From Oscillospiraceae bacterium (GTDB lineage Bacteria; Bacillota; Clostridia; Oscillospirales; Oscillospiraceae), in the NCBI GenBank assembly GCA_017501695.1, contig JAFVWL010000110.1:1-61808 (forward strand): a DNA stretch of 61,808 bases, in the 5' to 3' direction. Under the pieces are notes generated by a model, which saw only the letters and a list, made by a program, of their open reading frames with translations, did no database searches and was not told the DNA's origin. Both the position numbers and the translations under genes were made by a program. Shown here one piece after another: positions 24,464 through 33,272 of this stretch. Numbering within the stretch: position 1 is the first letter of the stretch; the number at the start of each line of letters is the position of its first letter.

Positions 24464-26668
24464 ATGGCTAAGAAACAATCCAAGCGTCAGCGTGATATCA
24501 AAACCAAGCTGATGGCTGCGATCTGCATGCTGCTGGTTTCCTCCATCATGATGGTCTCCAGCACCTATGCGTGGTTCACCCTGTCTACCGCACCTGAGGT
24601 CACCGGCATCAACACCGCCGTCGGTGCCAACGGTAACCTGGAAATGGCCCTGTTGCCTGCTGACGGTCAGTTGACTACCATCGATACCAACTCTGCTCAG
24701 GTATTGCCTCCTGAGGCAACGATTGCTCTGCGGAATACCACCTGGGGCAACCTGGTGGATGTCAGCGACAATACCACCTACGGCCTGGATAAGATCACCC
24801 TCTATCCTGCCGCTTTGAATGGTGTCTATGACAACAATGGTAATCCTACCTCCTTTGCTGCATCCACCATGCTGAAGACTCCCACCTACGGTGCCGACGG
24901 CCGTGTCAGCACCCTGACCGGCAACACGGTCAACAGTACCTTCGTAGATGGTGCGTTCCCTGTGAACACATCCTACGGTATCCGTGCTGTGGGTACCGCT
25001 TCCGGCATGTCTGACCGTGAGCTGGCCTACCGGAACGCCCGGGCCAACGCCGCCACCTCTATGACCAAGGCCAAGGACGATGCTTCTGCCTCCCTGAATT
25101 CCAACGGCAACGCTCTGGCCAACATCGCCATTAAGAAGGGAACCGGCGGCGAAGGTGCTACCTACACCCAGGACGATGTCGAGGCTCTGCTGGCTATCGT
25201 TAATGACCTGCTGGGTACTGAGGGCGAGGTTGGTGTTCTGCAGCACATTGAGAACGCTTACCGTCAGTATATTCTGGCCTACGGTGCTTCCCAGGATGGC
25301 GTGGAAGGCGGCATGGACGATACCGAGTTCAAGGCATTCCAAGGTATCGTTGAAGACGAAACCAAGTCTGTAAACGATGTTATCGCAGAACTGCAGAAGT
25401 ATGGTGCAGTCGTCCCCCAGGAGATCAAGGACAAGATTAACGCTCTTGCTGCAAGTGTGAAAAAGGTTGAGGATGCCAAGGATCTGCTGGAGGATCTGTC
25501 CGGTGACAGCATTACCTGGGCTCAGCTCTCTCCCGCTCTGAACCTGCTGGCTAACCCCGATACTATGACCGTCAACGATATTCCTGCCAAGGATATCACC
25601 TCCGACGAAAGCATCAACAGTCTGATTCAGACCATCGGCAACGGCATTACCGTCTCTATGGGTACTGGCGGCGGTGTGTATGCGGACGTGGCTGACCACT
25701 GCGGCGACTACGATGCTGCCATCGTCATCAAGGAAATCAAGTACGGCAGCCTGAGCGTTTCCAATATGAAGGCCCGTATGGCCACCAAGACCACCGTCAA
25801 GCCCTCCCATCTGACTGCGGTGGGCACTGTCGTGGCCGATGCCGGTGCGCCCCAGCCCACTGAGGGTGCTCAGGTCATGCCCATCTCCGACTTCTTCGGT
25901 TATGTCATCGATATGGCTTTCCGGACCAACGCTGCCGAGTCCGACCTGCTGCTGCAGCAGGACGCTGTGGACCGCATCTATGAGGGTTCCACCGGTGCCC
26001 AGATCGAGGGCAGCGACGTGACCACCATGGGTCACGGATCCACCATGACCTTCAAGGCCACCACCGCTGACTTCTCCGACGAGCAGGTCAAGGCTCTGAT
26101 GGGTGCCATCCGCATTGTGTTCTTCACCTTCGACGGTGAAAACAACAAGGTTGTGGCCACCGCCAAGCTGGATGTCGGCAATGCTGTGCTGTCCTCCGAG
26201 GGCTGGACCGCTAAGATGTACATCTATACCCTTGAAACCGAAACCACCACCACTTACAAGACCGCTACTGCTGAGCAGATTGCCGATGATACTACTACCA
26301 TCTATACCAAGGCTGCTGATTCTGAAACCTATACTGCGGTGGAAGATAAGAGCACCGTTGTAGAGGGTACTACCTACTACATCGCTGAAACTACCACTGG
26401 TGCTGTCAGAGAGGTTAAGTCCACCGACAACAAGATCATTGCTCTGCCCCAGAGTGAGGCGATCCAGTTGTCCTGCCTGGTTTACCTGGATGGTACTGTA
26501 GTCAATAACGGCATGGTCGCCGCTACCGCTGCTACCTCTATGACCGGCAAGATGAACCTGCAGTTCGCTTCCTCCGCCAACCTGGTTCCCATGAACTATA
26601 CTCCTCTGCAGGGCCAGACCGGCACTACCGAGCCTGAGACTACCACTGCTCCCACTACTGGCGGCTAA
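24464..26668 (+). CDS. SipW-type secreted fibre-like protein A
   Basis: A 734-residue protein. A basic N-terminus and hydrophobic helix (about 16-34) lead to TYAWFTLS (Y35-W37), the layout of SipW-dependent signal peptides in which processing occurs near the AYF/AWF motif. The mature part begins APEVTGINTAVGANGNLEMAL, closely matched in the gene at 40639, and near residue 670 has CLVYLDGTVVNNG, matching FLDGTLLSN there. Between lie helical stretches (about 180-330) and a Thr-rich insertion (about 590-650). It has no anchor at the C-terminus, which ends in PETTTAPTTGG. Strongly biased codons suggest high expression, so this may be a main subunit. Homology to TasA or camelysin is not claimed, only the secretion signal type. 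Confidence 0.7.
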   Translation: MAKKQSKRQRDIKTKLMAAICMLLVSSIMMVSSTYAWFTLSTAPEVTGINTAVGANGNLEMALLPADGQLTTIDTNSAQVLPPEATIALRNTTWGNLVDVSDNTTYGLDKITLYPAALNGVYDNNGNPTSFAASTMLKTPTYGADGRVSTLTGNTVNSTFVDGAFPVNTSYGIRAVGTASGMSDRELAYRNARANAATSMTKAKDDASASLNSNGNALANIAIKKGTGGEGATYTQDDVEALLAIVNDLLGTEGEVGVLQHIENAYRQYILAYGASQDGVEGGMDDTEFKAFQGIVEDETKSVNDVIAELQKYGAVVPQEIKDKINALAASVKKVEDAKDLLEDLSGDSITWAQLSPALNLLANPDTMTVNDIPAKDITSDESINSLIQTIGNGITVSMGTGGGVYADVADHCGDYDAAIVIKEIKYGSLSVSNMKARMATKTTVKPSHLTAVGTVVADAGAPQPTEGAQVMPISDFFGYVIDMAFRTNAAESDLLLQQDAVDRIYEGSTGAQIEGSDVTTMGHGSTMTFKATTADFSDEQVKALMGAIRIVFFTFDGENNKVVATAKLDVGNAVLSSEGWTAKMYIYTLETETTTTYKTATAEQIADDTTTIYTKAADSETYTAVEDKSTVVEGTTYYIAETTTGAVREVKSTDNKIIALPQSEAIQLSCLVYLDGTVVNNGMVAATAATSMTGKMNLQFASSANLVPMNYTPLQGQTGTTEPETTTAPTTGG

Positions 26669-27107
26669 TCCCTAACCCCGTCGGTTGATACCGGCCTGTA
26701 AGTAATCAGACAAAACCCCGGCCCGGGGGTGACCCCGGGCTGGGGAGTGTCGGACAATTCGGCGGCTGTGGGCAGTCCCGCCAGGGACCGCCGCATCAGC
26801 TCCGGGAAAAAACCTTCCCCACTGGGGAAGGGGGACCGCGAAGCGGTGGATGAGGGCAGAAGGCGGTAACGAATTCGCCGAAACCCAATGCGGAAACGCA
26901 GTATCCTGCCGCGCCTCATCCGTCACGAATCCGGCCTATGGCCGAATTCGTGCCACCTTCCCCAGCGGGGAAGGTCCCCTTCGGGGGGGGCGGTATTCCC
27001 AATATCCCACACGGCCTGTGTGGCCTTCCCGCATGGAGTGCAGCGGGATGCCCACTGCCCCGGCCGCCGTCCCTTTTTTCGAAAATTCCTCAAGAAAGGA
27101 GAAACCA
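26669..27107 (+). other. Gene-free stretch made of palindromic repeats
   Basis: The stretch holds a strong GC hairpin (26715-26743, CCCCGGCCCGGGG / CCCCGGGCTGGGG), paired CTTCCCC...GGGGAAGG elements at about 26815 and 26950, and inverted ACGAATTCG copies. Open frames through it are not convincing because the real start of the next gene is at 27108. It looks like a decayed insertion of small repeats inside the locus. Confidence 0.5.
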
Positions 27108-28109
27108 GTGAGCAAACAGCGCAAAAAACCCGTCAAAGCCTGGACCATTGTCCTGTACCTGTATATGCTGATGATCCTGCTGTCGTTGTTTACAGTGGCC
27201 ACCTACACCTGGTTCTCCATCAGCGCGACCCCCCGGGTCAGCGACATGAATATGTACATCAATTCCCCCACCGGCCTGCGGCTGGCCCTGGACTATGCCG
27301 CCCCCGATGAAGACTGGAAGCTCCAGTTGGACTTCCGGGATATGGTGGATGTGACCACCCCCCTGCGGCCCGTTACCTGGGTCGACGACGAGCAGCGGTT
27401 CTACGCCGCCAGCTACGGCATCGATGGCCGTCTCCGGGATTACTCCCTGTGGGAGCCCCTGAACGACCAGCGCCACGCCAACAAGGACAATCTGGACGGC
27501 TATTACATCAAAGCCTCCTTCTACGCCCGCACCGATACCCCCGTGAAGGTTTCCCTTTCCCCGGCGGTGGAGGTGGACGAGGGCATCAACGGCTCCGGCA
27601 CCTACGTCATTGGCACCCCCTTGTGGGACGATCAGGAGATCCTCCACCAAAACGGCGGTCAGGGCGCGGAAACCGCTATCCGCATCGGCATCCGGATCAC
27701 GGACCTGGACGAGACCGGCCAGCCCACGGAAGCCGAACCCAGATTCTACATCTACGAGCCCAACTGCGATGCCCACATCGACGGCTCCGAGGGCTATGTG
27801 CCCACCCCCGGCATCCGGGGCACCGAAAACCTTACCGATCCGGAGAATATGATCCTCCAGACCGCCTCCACCTGGACCGAGGCTTACCCCGTCCAGCGGA
27901 ATGTGGTGGTCAAGGACCTGGGTCAGTTCCAGTCGGACCTGCTCCTTTTCGAGCTGGACGCCAGGGAAACGGTGCTCATCGAGGTCTATATCTGGCTGGA
28001 GGGCCAGGATACGGACTGCACCAACAAGATCCAGGATGCCCAGATCATCGCGAATATCCAGTTCTCCACAGAGCCCGGCGACCAGTCCGGCCTGCAACCC
28101 ATCGAATAA
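27108..28109 (+). CDS. SipW-type membrane/secreted protein with WLEGxDxDC motif
   Basis: A 333-residue protein. I choose the GTG at 27108 because GAAAGGAG lies 7 bases before it and the upstream frame runs through repeats. A basic N-terminus and a helix (about 12-31) end in ATYTWFS (Y33-W35), a SipW-type motif, followed by RVSDMNMYINSPTGLRLAL, similar in plan to the start of the other family members. The body is beta-rich. Near residue 293 is IWLEGQDTDCTNK, almost identical at DNA level to the copy in the 33273 gene. It has no C-terminal anchor. It precedes a SipW-like signal peptidase by 61 bases, a natural enzyme-substrate pair. Its structural role (minor subunit or fibre tip) is inferred. 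Confidence 0.7.
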   Translation: MSKQRKKPVKAWTIVLYLYMLMILLSLFTVATYTWFSISATPRVSDMNMYINSPTGLRLALDYAAPDEDWKLQLDFRDMVDVTTPLRPVTWVDDEQRFYAASYGIDGRLRDYSLWEPLNDQRHANKDNLDGYYIKASFYARTDTPVKVSLSPAVEVDEGINGSGTYVIGTPLWDDQEILHQNGGQGAETAIRIGIRITDLDETGQPTEAEPRFYIYEPNCDAHIDGSEGYVPTPGIRGTENLTDPENMILQTASTWTEAYPVQRNVVVKDLGQFQSDLLLFELDARETVLIEVYIWLEGQDTDCTNKIQDAQIIANIQFSTEPGDQSGLQPIE

Positions 28110-28170
28110 TCGCAGCCTTCAACAAGCTGCTTTTAGATAGTCAACGAGAAAAGAAGGGAGTTTTCTCCAA

Positions 28171-29412
28171 ATGAAGAAGGAAAAGGAAAACAAGAACAAG
28201 AATCCCCAGAACGTGGAAGTGGAAGAAGAATCCAAGGGCGGCGGTATTCTCAATACCATCGTCAACGTGATCCTGGTGCTGGCCATTGCCCTGGCCGCCG
28301 TGTGTACTTACGTTTCTTATGTCTCCACCTCCGGCAGCGGCGTCCCCAGCATCCTCGGCATCCGGATGTTCTCCATCCAGACCGACTCCATGTACCCCAC
28401 CCTGCTTCCCGGCGACCTGATCTTCGATACCGCTGTCGATGATCCCGGCGAGCTCCGTAAGGGCGACATCATCACCTACTGGACCGTCATCAACGGTGAA
28501 CGCGTCCTCAACACCCACAAAATCCACGAGATCTATGACGGCGGCGGCTACCTGATTTTTGAGACCAAAGGTGACGCCAATACCGTAACCGACCCCCTGA
28601 CGGTCCATGAGTCCGAAATCGTGGGTAAGTACGCCGTGCGTGTGCCCGGCGTTGGCAAGGTCTTTGACTATCTGCAGACCAGCACGGGCTTCCTGATCGT
28701 GGTGGTTGTCCCTGTGTTCCTGTTCTTCCTGTTCCATCTGGTCCAGTTCTTCCGGGTCCTCTTCGAGTACCAGAACGTGAAGAACCGCATCAAGTACGAG
28801 CAGGAGCGTGGCCGTACCGAGGATCTGCTGGCACAGCAGGAGGCCAAGCAGGCCGCCGCCCGGGAGGCCCAGCGGGCCGCCATCGAGGCAGAGATCCGGG
28901 AGAAGCTCCGGCAGGAGATGATGGCCTCCATGGCCGCTGCCCAGCCGGTGGCACCGCCTGCCCCCGCTCCGGCCCCTGTGGAGCAGCCCGCCCCTGCCCC
29001 CGCCCCTGAAAAGCCTGCGGAAGCGACCGCTCCCGCCGCGGAACCGACCCCTGTGGAGGAAGCCCCCGCTGCTGAGCCTGTGGTGGAGGAAGCTCCTGCC
29101 CAGGAGAAGCCCGCGGAAGAAACTCCCGCTGAGGAGACTCCTGCGGAAGAGACTCCCGTAGAGGAAGCTCCCGCTGAGGAGAAGCCCGCCGAGGAGACTC
29201 CCGTAGAGGAAGCTCCCGCTGAGGAGAAGCCTGCTGAGGAGCCCAAGCTCACCGCTCAGCAGGAGGTGGACATCGAGGCCCTGATCGCCAAGCAGCGGGC
29301 CGCCATCGAGGCTGAGCTCCGTGAAAAGCTGAAGGCCGAGCTGCTGGCCAGCATGACCACCCAGAACCCTGCCCCCAAGACAGAGGAAAGCGCCGCAGAT
29401 AACAACGGTTGA
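28171..29412 (+). CDS. SipW-like (ER-type) signal peptidase I with long PAEE-repeat tail
   Basis: A 413-residue membrane protease. The first helix (about 28-50) is followed by the catalytic domain with S73 in TDSMYPTLLPGDL, H116 in NTHKIHE and D135 in TKGDAN. This Ser-His-Asp set is the ER/SipW type rather than the usual Ser-Lys pair. A second helix (about 170-192) precedes a cytosolic coiled-coil and a long Pro-Ala-Glu repeat (about 262-358). The repeat is flanked by two near-identical helices, QRAAIEAEIREKL and QRAAIEAELREKL. SipW enzymes process matrix proteins such as TasA. Here the neighbouring YAWF-motif proteins are the obvious substrates. The tail is very unusual for a signal peptidase and resembles a shorter PAEE segment in the ATPase encoded next, suggesting the two interact. 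Confidence 0.85.
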   Translation: MKKEKENKNKNPQNVEVEEESKGGGILNTIVNVILVLAIALAAVCTYVSYVSTSGSGVPSILGIRMFSIQTDSMYPTLLPGDLIFDTAVDDPGELRKGDIITYWTVINGERVLNTHKIHEIYDGGGYLIFETKGDANTVTDPLTVHESEIVGKYAVRVPGVGKVFDYLQTSTGFLIVVVVPVFLFFLFHLVQFFRVLFEYQNVKNRIKYEQERGRTEDLLAQQEAKQAAAREAQRAAIEAEIREKLRQEMMASMAAAQPVAPPAPAPAPVEQPAPAPAPEKPAEATAPAAEPTPVEEAPAAEPVVEEAPAQEKPAEETPAEETPAEETPVEEAPAEEKPAEETPVEEAPAEEKPAEEPKLTAQQEVDIEALIAKQRAAIEAELREKLKAELLASMTTQNPAPKTEESAADNNG

Positions 29413-29523
29413 TAGTCCGTGCCGGTCCGCCGGCGGAGGCTGATCCGCCGCGCGGCCCCACAATTCGCCGCTTCGGAAGGCCCGCTGGGCCTTTCCGGAT
29501 GCCGGTAACGAGAGGTGAACATC

Positions 29524-31149
29524 ATGGATAACTTCCTGCGCTATTTTTATCAGGACATCGGCCGGGTATTCCGGGCCTTTCTTGAGGTTTTCGGCGCGTT
29601 CTTTAATTTCCTGAACTACCTTCTGAATTTCCCCATGCGGATGGAGATCATCAAGCAGTACGAGAGCGAGTTTACTACCATGGACTGGATCCTGCTGCTG
29701 ATCGCCAATCTGGTGCTGGTGATCATCATTATTCTGCTGGTCATCGGTCTGGCGAAGCTTCTGAAGAAGATCTTCCGCTTCAAGGTCTCCGTGAAGGAGT
29801 ATGATGCTCTGGCGGCCCAGGTGCGTCAGCTCCAGCGGGACCTACTCCGGGCCAACTACGAAAAGGACAAGCTCCTGGCCATGAAGGTGGCGGAGCTGGC
29901 CGGTGACGGCGCGGTGCTGAAGGACCAGGATCTGCTCCAGGACCAGGCGCAGGAGGAGACTCCCGCCGAGGAAGCCCCCGCCGAGGAGACGGAGCCTGCC
30001 GCCGAGGCGGAATTCGTCCCCAACTCCAACCGCAATACCTTTGATTCCCCCTGCGTGGATCCGTCGGAGAGCCGTTTCTTCCGTCTGACCACCGTGGACA
30101 ACTATTACAAAACCGAGTACCAGCCCCCGGTCTACGACAACGACATCACCCTGGAGGATTTCTGCAAGCAGTTCCGCAACTATGCGGCCTCCCAGCTGAA
30201 GCTGTACTACGACCTGGACATGATGCGCTACTTCGTGGCGGCTCTGGGCACCGCCCGGATCGTCATTCTGCAGGGTATTTCCGGTACCGGTAAAACCTCC
30301 CTGCCCTATGCCTTCGGCAAGTTCGTCCAGAAGGATACCACCGTGGTTTCCGTCCAGCCCTCCTGGCGTGAGCGGACGGAGCTGTACGGCTACTTCAACG
30401 AATTTACCAAGCGCTATTCCGAAACCGAATTCCTCCGGGCCATCTACGAGGGCAACTACTACCGGGATCCCCACCTGGTCATCCTGGACGAGATGAACAT
30501 CGCCCGTGTGGAGTATTACTTCGCGGAAATGCTGTCCATTCTGGAAATGCCCCGGCAGGAGGAATGGAAGGTGGACATCGTCACCGCCGTGTGGGACAAT
30601 GACCCCTGCCTGATCGAGGGCGGTACGGTGCAGATCACCAACAACATCTGGTTCGTGGGCACCATCAACAACGACGACTCTACCTTCGCCGTGGCGGATA
30701 AGGTCTACGACCGTGCCATTCCCATCGACCTGGACAGCCGGGCTGACGCCTTCGAGTGCGAGATGACACCCCCTGTTTATGTGTCCACGGACCATCTGAA
30801 CGCCCTGTTCGACCAGGCCAAGCGGGACCATCCCATTTCCCAGGCAGCCCTGGACAAGCTGGAGCTGGTCAACGCCTACCTGATCAAGAATTTCCGTCTG
30901 GCCTTCGGTAACCGTATTATGAAGCAGATTCGGGACTATGTGCCCTGCTTCATCGCCTGCGGCGGCACGGAGCTTCAGGCCATCGACTTCATCGTGGCCA
31001 AGAAGGTCCTTCGTAAGTTTGAGTCTCTGAGCCTGGGCTTTATGAAGGACGAGCTGACCAAGTTCAACACCTATCTGGATAAGATCTTCGGCAAGAACAC
31101 CATGGTCATCTGCAAGGCCTATGTGGATCTGCTGAAGAAGAATAACTGA
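29524..31149 (+). CDS. Membrane-tethered McrB-like AAA+ ATPase
   Basis: A 541-residue protein. I prefer the ATG at 29524 (AGAGG 9 bases upstream) over an in-frame GTG at 29515. The N-terminus is hydrophobic, with an amphipathic part and a clear membrane helix (about 55-80), then a coiled segment and a PAEE linker. The AAA+ domain shows Walker A GISGTGKTS with K257, Walker B LVILDEMN with D322-E323, and FVGTINNDDS (about 378-386), which matches the MNxxD-type motif of McrB GTPases. McrB proteins are motor subunits of McrBC restriction systems. Here there is no nuclease nearby, and the protein is bound to the membrane between a signal peptidase and fibre genes. It may power assembly or export. 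A MoxR-like assignment is an alternative. Confidence 0.75.
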   Translation: MDNFLRYFYQDIGRVFRAFLEVFGAFFNFLNYLLNFPMRMEIIKQYESEFTTMDWILLLIANLVLVIIIILLVIGLAKLLKKIFRFKVSVKEYDALAAQVRQLQRDLLRANYEKDKLLAMKVAELAGDGAVLKDQDLLQDQAQEETPAEEAPAEETEPAAEAEFVPNSNRNTFDSPCVDPSESRFFRLTTVDNYYKTEYQPPVYDNDITLEDFCKQFRNYAASQLKLYYDLDMMRYFVAALGTARIVILQGISGTGKTSLPYAFGKFVQKDTTVVSVQPSWRERTELYGYFNEFTKRYSETEFLRAIYEGNYYRDPHLVILDEMNIARVEYYFAEMLSILEMPRQEEWKVDIVTAVWDNDPCLIEGGTVQITNNIWFVGTINNDDSTFAVADKVYDRAIPIDLDSRADAFECEMTPPVYVSTDHLNALFDQAKRDHPISQAALDKLELVNAYLIKNFRLAFGNRIMKQIRDYVPCFIACGGTELQAIDFIVAKKVLRKFESLSLGFMKDELTKFNTYLDKIFGKNTMVICKAYVDLLKKNN

Positions 31150-31364
31150 TCGGGGCAACCGACGAACAAACCGTCTGCGGTGGACGCCGGATCTTTCGGC
31201 CCAACTATGCAGTTTGAAAAACTTGAAATACACAAAGTATTCCTGCGTTTTCCAAACTTTTATTTGAACCGAAATCTCTCGCCGTCCACACTTGTCGGCT
31301 TGTCCATCGGTTACCCATAACCCATCGGGGCAAGCCCCTGTTGTCGAAAAAAGGAGGAAGCGTT

Positions 31365-33239
31365 TTGGCAGAGAAAACCGAAAAGAAGACCGGAACAAAG
31401 AAAAAGGTTTCCGTGATCGATCCGGTATACCTGAAATTTTCAAAGAGCGTCCTCCGGGCCATCGGCAGTACGGAGTTCTATGAGTATTTCATGGATGCCG
31501 TGTCCCACGCCGACAATGAGATCCAGTTCTCCAACCGCCGGATGGAAAAGTGGGTGGACCGGACCTGGGTCCATGAGATCGAGAATGCTCTGGAATCCTT
31601 CCAGAAGATCATCGCCACCCCCCGGAACGTGATCCATGAGGAAGAGCTCATCGTCAACGTGGCCAACGCCAAGAAGGCCGGCCCCGACGTGGTGGTCCAC
31701 CTGGCCCAGCATGCTTCCCTGGTGGAAAAATTCGATTCCGATACCGGCGATGTCCGGCCCAGCAAGCTGATGCAGAAGTACCGGGAGGACTCCATCGGCA
31801 TCTACGAGAACCGGCTGGTGTACACCGTCCTGGAAAATGCCCACCATTTCGTCAAGCTCCGCCATGAGGCCCTGTTCACCGAGATGAGCGACGAATTCGG
31901 CGCCAAGCTGAAGCTGCGCACGGATATGGTCAGCGCCACGGAGCAGGTCCACATGGATATGTTCCTGCACATCAAGGACATCGACAGCACCCTGGACACC
32001 GACGGCAAGCACATCGGCATTTTTGACCGGGTCTCCCGGCTGTACCGGATCCTGTCCGTGTATATGAACAGCCCCTTCGCCCAGCAGCTTGCCAAGCTGC
32101 CCCGGGTCAAGGGCACCATCACCAAAACCAACGTTCTGAAAAAGAACCCCAACTACCGGGCGATTATGAAGCTGGGTGATTTCCTCCGGGATTATACGGA
32201 TATCGGCTACGCGGTGAACATCATCGAGCAGAATCCGGCGGTCACCGAGGAATTCCAGCGGGATATCTTCCACAATGTGCTGTTCAACTACCTGGTGCTC
32301 AAGGGCTACCTGGAGCGGGAGCAGGACCGTCGGATCCCCGAACCCAGCAAGTCCAAGAAGCGGACCCTGAAGCCCAAGTTCATCAAGGAGATCATTGAGG
32401 AACTCACCGAGGACTACGACCTGCCCGAGGTGGAGATCCGCAAGGTCCTCATCGAGGAGCTGACCAAGGCTCAGCTCATGCAGGAGGAAGCCGCGGAGCG
32501 GCGCCGCCTGGTGGAGGAGCAGGCCCAGCGGAAGAAGGCGGAAGCCGAACGGATCCGCCAGGAAAAGGAAGCGGAAAAGGAACGCATCCGCAAGGAAAAG
32601 GAAGCGGAGAAGGAGCGGCTCCGTCAGGAGAAGGCAGCCGAGGAAGAACGGCTCCGCCAGGAGCGGATCATGCGGGAGGTGGAGGACAACCGCCGCAGCA
32701 AGATCTTCCGCAAGGAGCTGGAGCGCTTCGCCGAGAATCTGGACAAGCAGCTTGCCGCCCGGGAAGCCGCCGCTGCCAAGCAGGCCCAGGAGATCCTGAA
32801 CTTCGAGGACGCGGTGCAGCTTCTGGAGGAGGCGGAGATCCGCAAGCAGGAGGCCGCCGAGCGGGCCAAGATCCGGGCCAAGGAGGAGCGGGAACGCATC
32901 CGCCGGGAAAAGGCCAAGGCCAAGGAACGGGCGGAGCAGGAAGCCCGGGAAAAGGCGGAACGGGAGCGGCTGGAAAAGGAAGCCGCCGAGGCCCGCCGGA
33001 TCAAAGAAGAGGAAGAGCGCATCGCCCGGGAGACCGCCGAGCGGGAGGAATTCCTGCGGCAGCAGGACATTCAGGACACCGCCGGAACCCAGGTGTACCG
33101 GGACTGCGTGGTGGTCTTCCTGGATACCCTGCCGGAGCGTCTGGCCCTCCGGGCAGAGGAAACAGAACGGGCCCGCCGTCAGCGGGAGCAGTGGGAGGAG
33201 GAGCGCCGCCAGCGTCTTGCCGCCCGTGCCAGAAAATAG
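31365..33239 (+). CDS. McrC/DUF2357-like protein with long coiled-coil, partner of the ATPase
   Basis: A 624-residue protein. The TTG at 31365 is chosen because AAGGAGG lies 8 bases upstream. The first 330 residues are helical and contain YREDSIGIYENRLVYTVLE and RLYRILSVYMNSPFA, reminiscent of the DUF2357 region of McrC-type proteins, which carry an ENRF/L motif and a following helical domain. No PD-(D/E)xK nuclease motif follows. Instead residues about 360-610 are an extended Lys/Glu/Arg-rich coiled coil (EAERIRQEKEAEKERIRKEK type). There is no signal peptide, so it acts in the cytosol. It lies directly after the McrB-like gene, the same order as mcrB-mcrC. The resemblance to DUF2357 was judged by eye and needs a profile search. 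If wrong, it is simply a coiled-coil scaffold. Confidence 0.5.
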   Translation: MAEKTEKKTGTKKKVSVIDPVYLKFSKSVLRAIGSTEFYEYFMDAVSHADNEIQFSNRRMEKWVDRTWVHEIENALESFQKIIATPRNVIHEEELIVNVANAKKAGPDVVVHLAQHASLVEKFDSDTGDVRPSKLMQKYREDSIGIYENRLVYTVLENAHHFVKLRHEALFTEMSDEFGAKLKLRTDMVSATEQVHMDMFLHIKDIDSTLDTDGKHIGIFDRVSRLYRILSVYMNSPFAQQLAKLPRVKGTITKTNVLKKNPNYRAIMKLGDFLRDYTDIGYAVNIIEQNPAVTEEFQRDIFHNVLFNYLVLKGYLEREQDRRIPEPSKSKKRTLKPKFIKEIIEELTEDYDLPEVEIRKVLIEELTKAQLMQEEAAERRRLVEEQAQRKKAEAERIRQEKEAEKERIRKEKEAEKERLRQEKAAEEERLRQERIMREVEDNRRSKIFRKELERFAENLDKQLAAREAAAAKQAQEILNFEDAVQLLEEAEIRKQEAAERAKIRAKEERERIRREKAKAKERAEQEAREKAERERLEKEAAEARRIKEEEERIARETAEREEFLRQQDIQDTAGTQVYRDCVVVFLDTLPERLALRAEETERARRQREQWEEERRQRLAARARK

Positions 33240-33272
33240 AAATCCCAACGCACAGAACAGGAGGTATGACCC

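Noticed and set aside
26850..27107. N-terminal extension of the gene at 27108
   Set aside because: The added segment translates repeat DNA, while the GTG at 27108 has a proper ribosome site and gives the expected signal-anchor start.
29524..33239. Active McrBC restriction system
   Set aside because: No nuclease motif or DNA-recognition domain was seen, the ATPase is membrane-anchored, and the neighbours are secretion genes.
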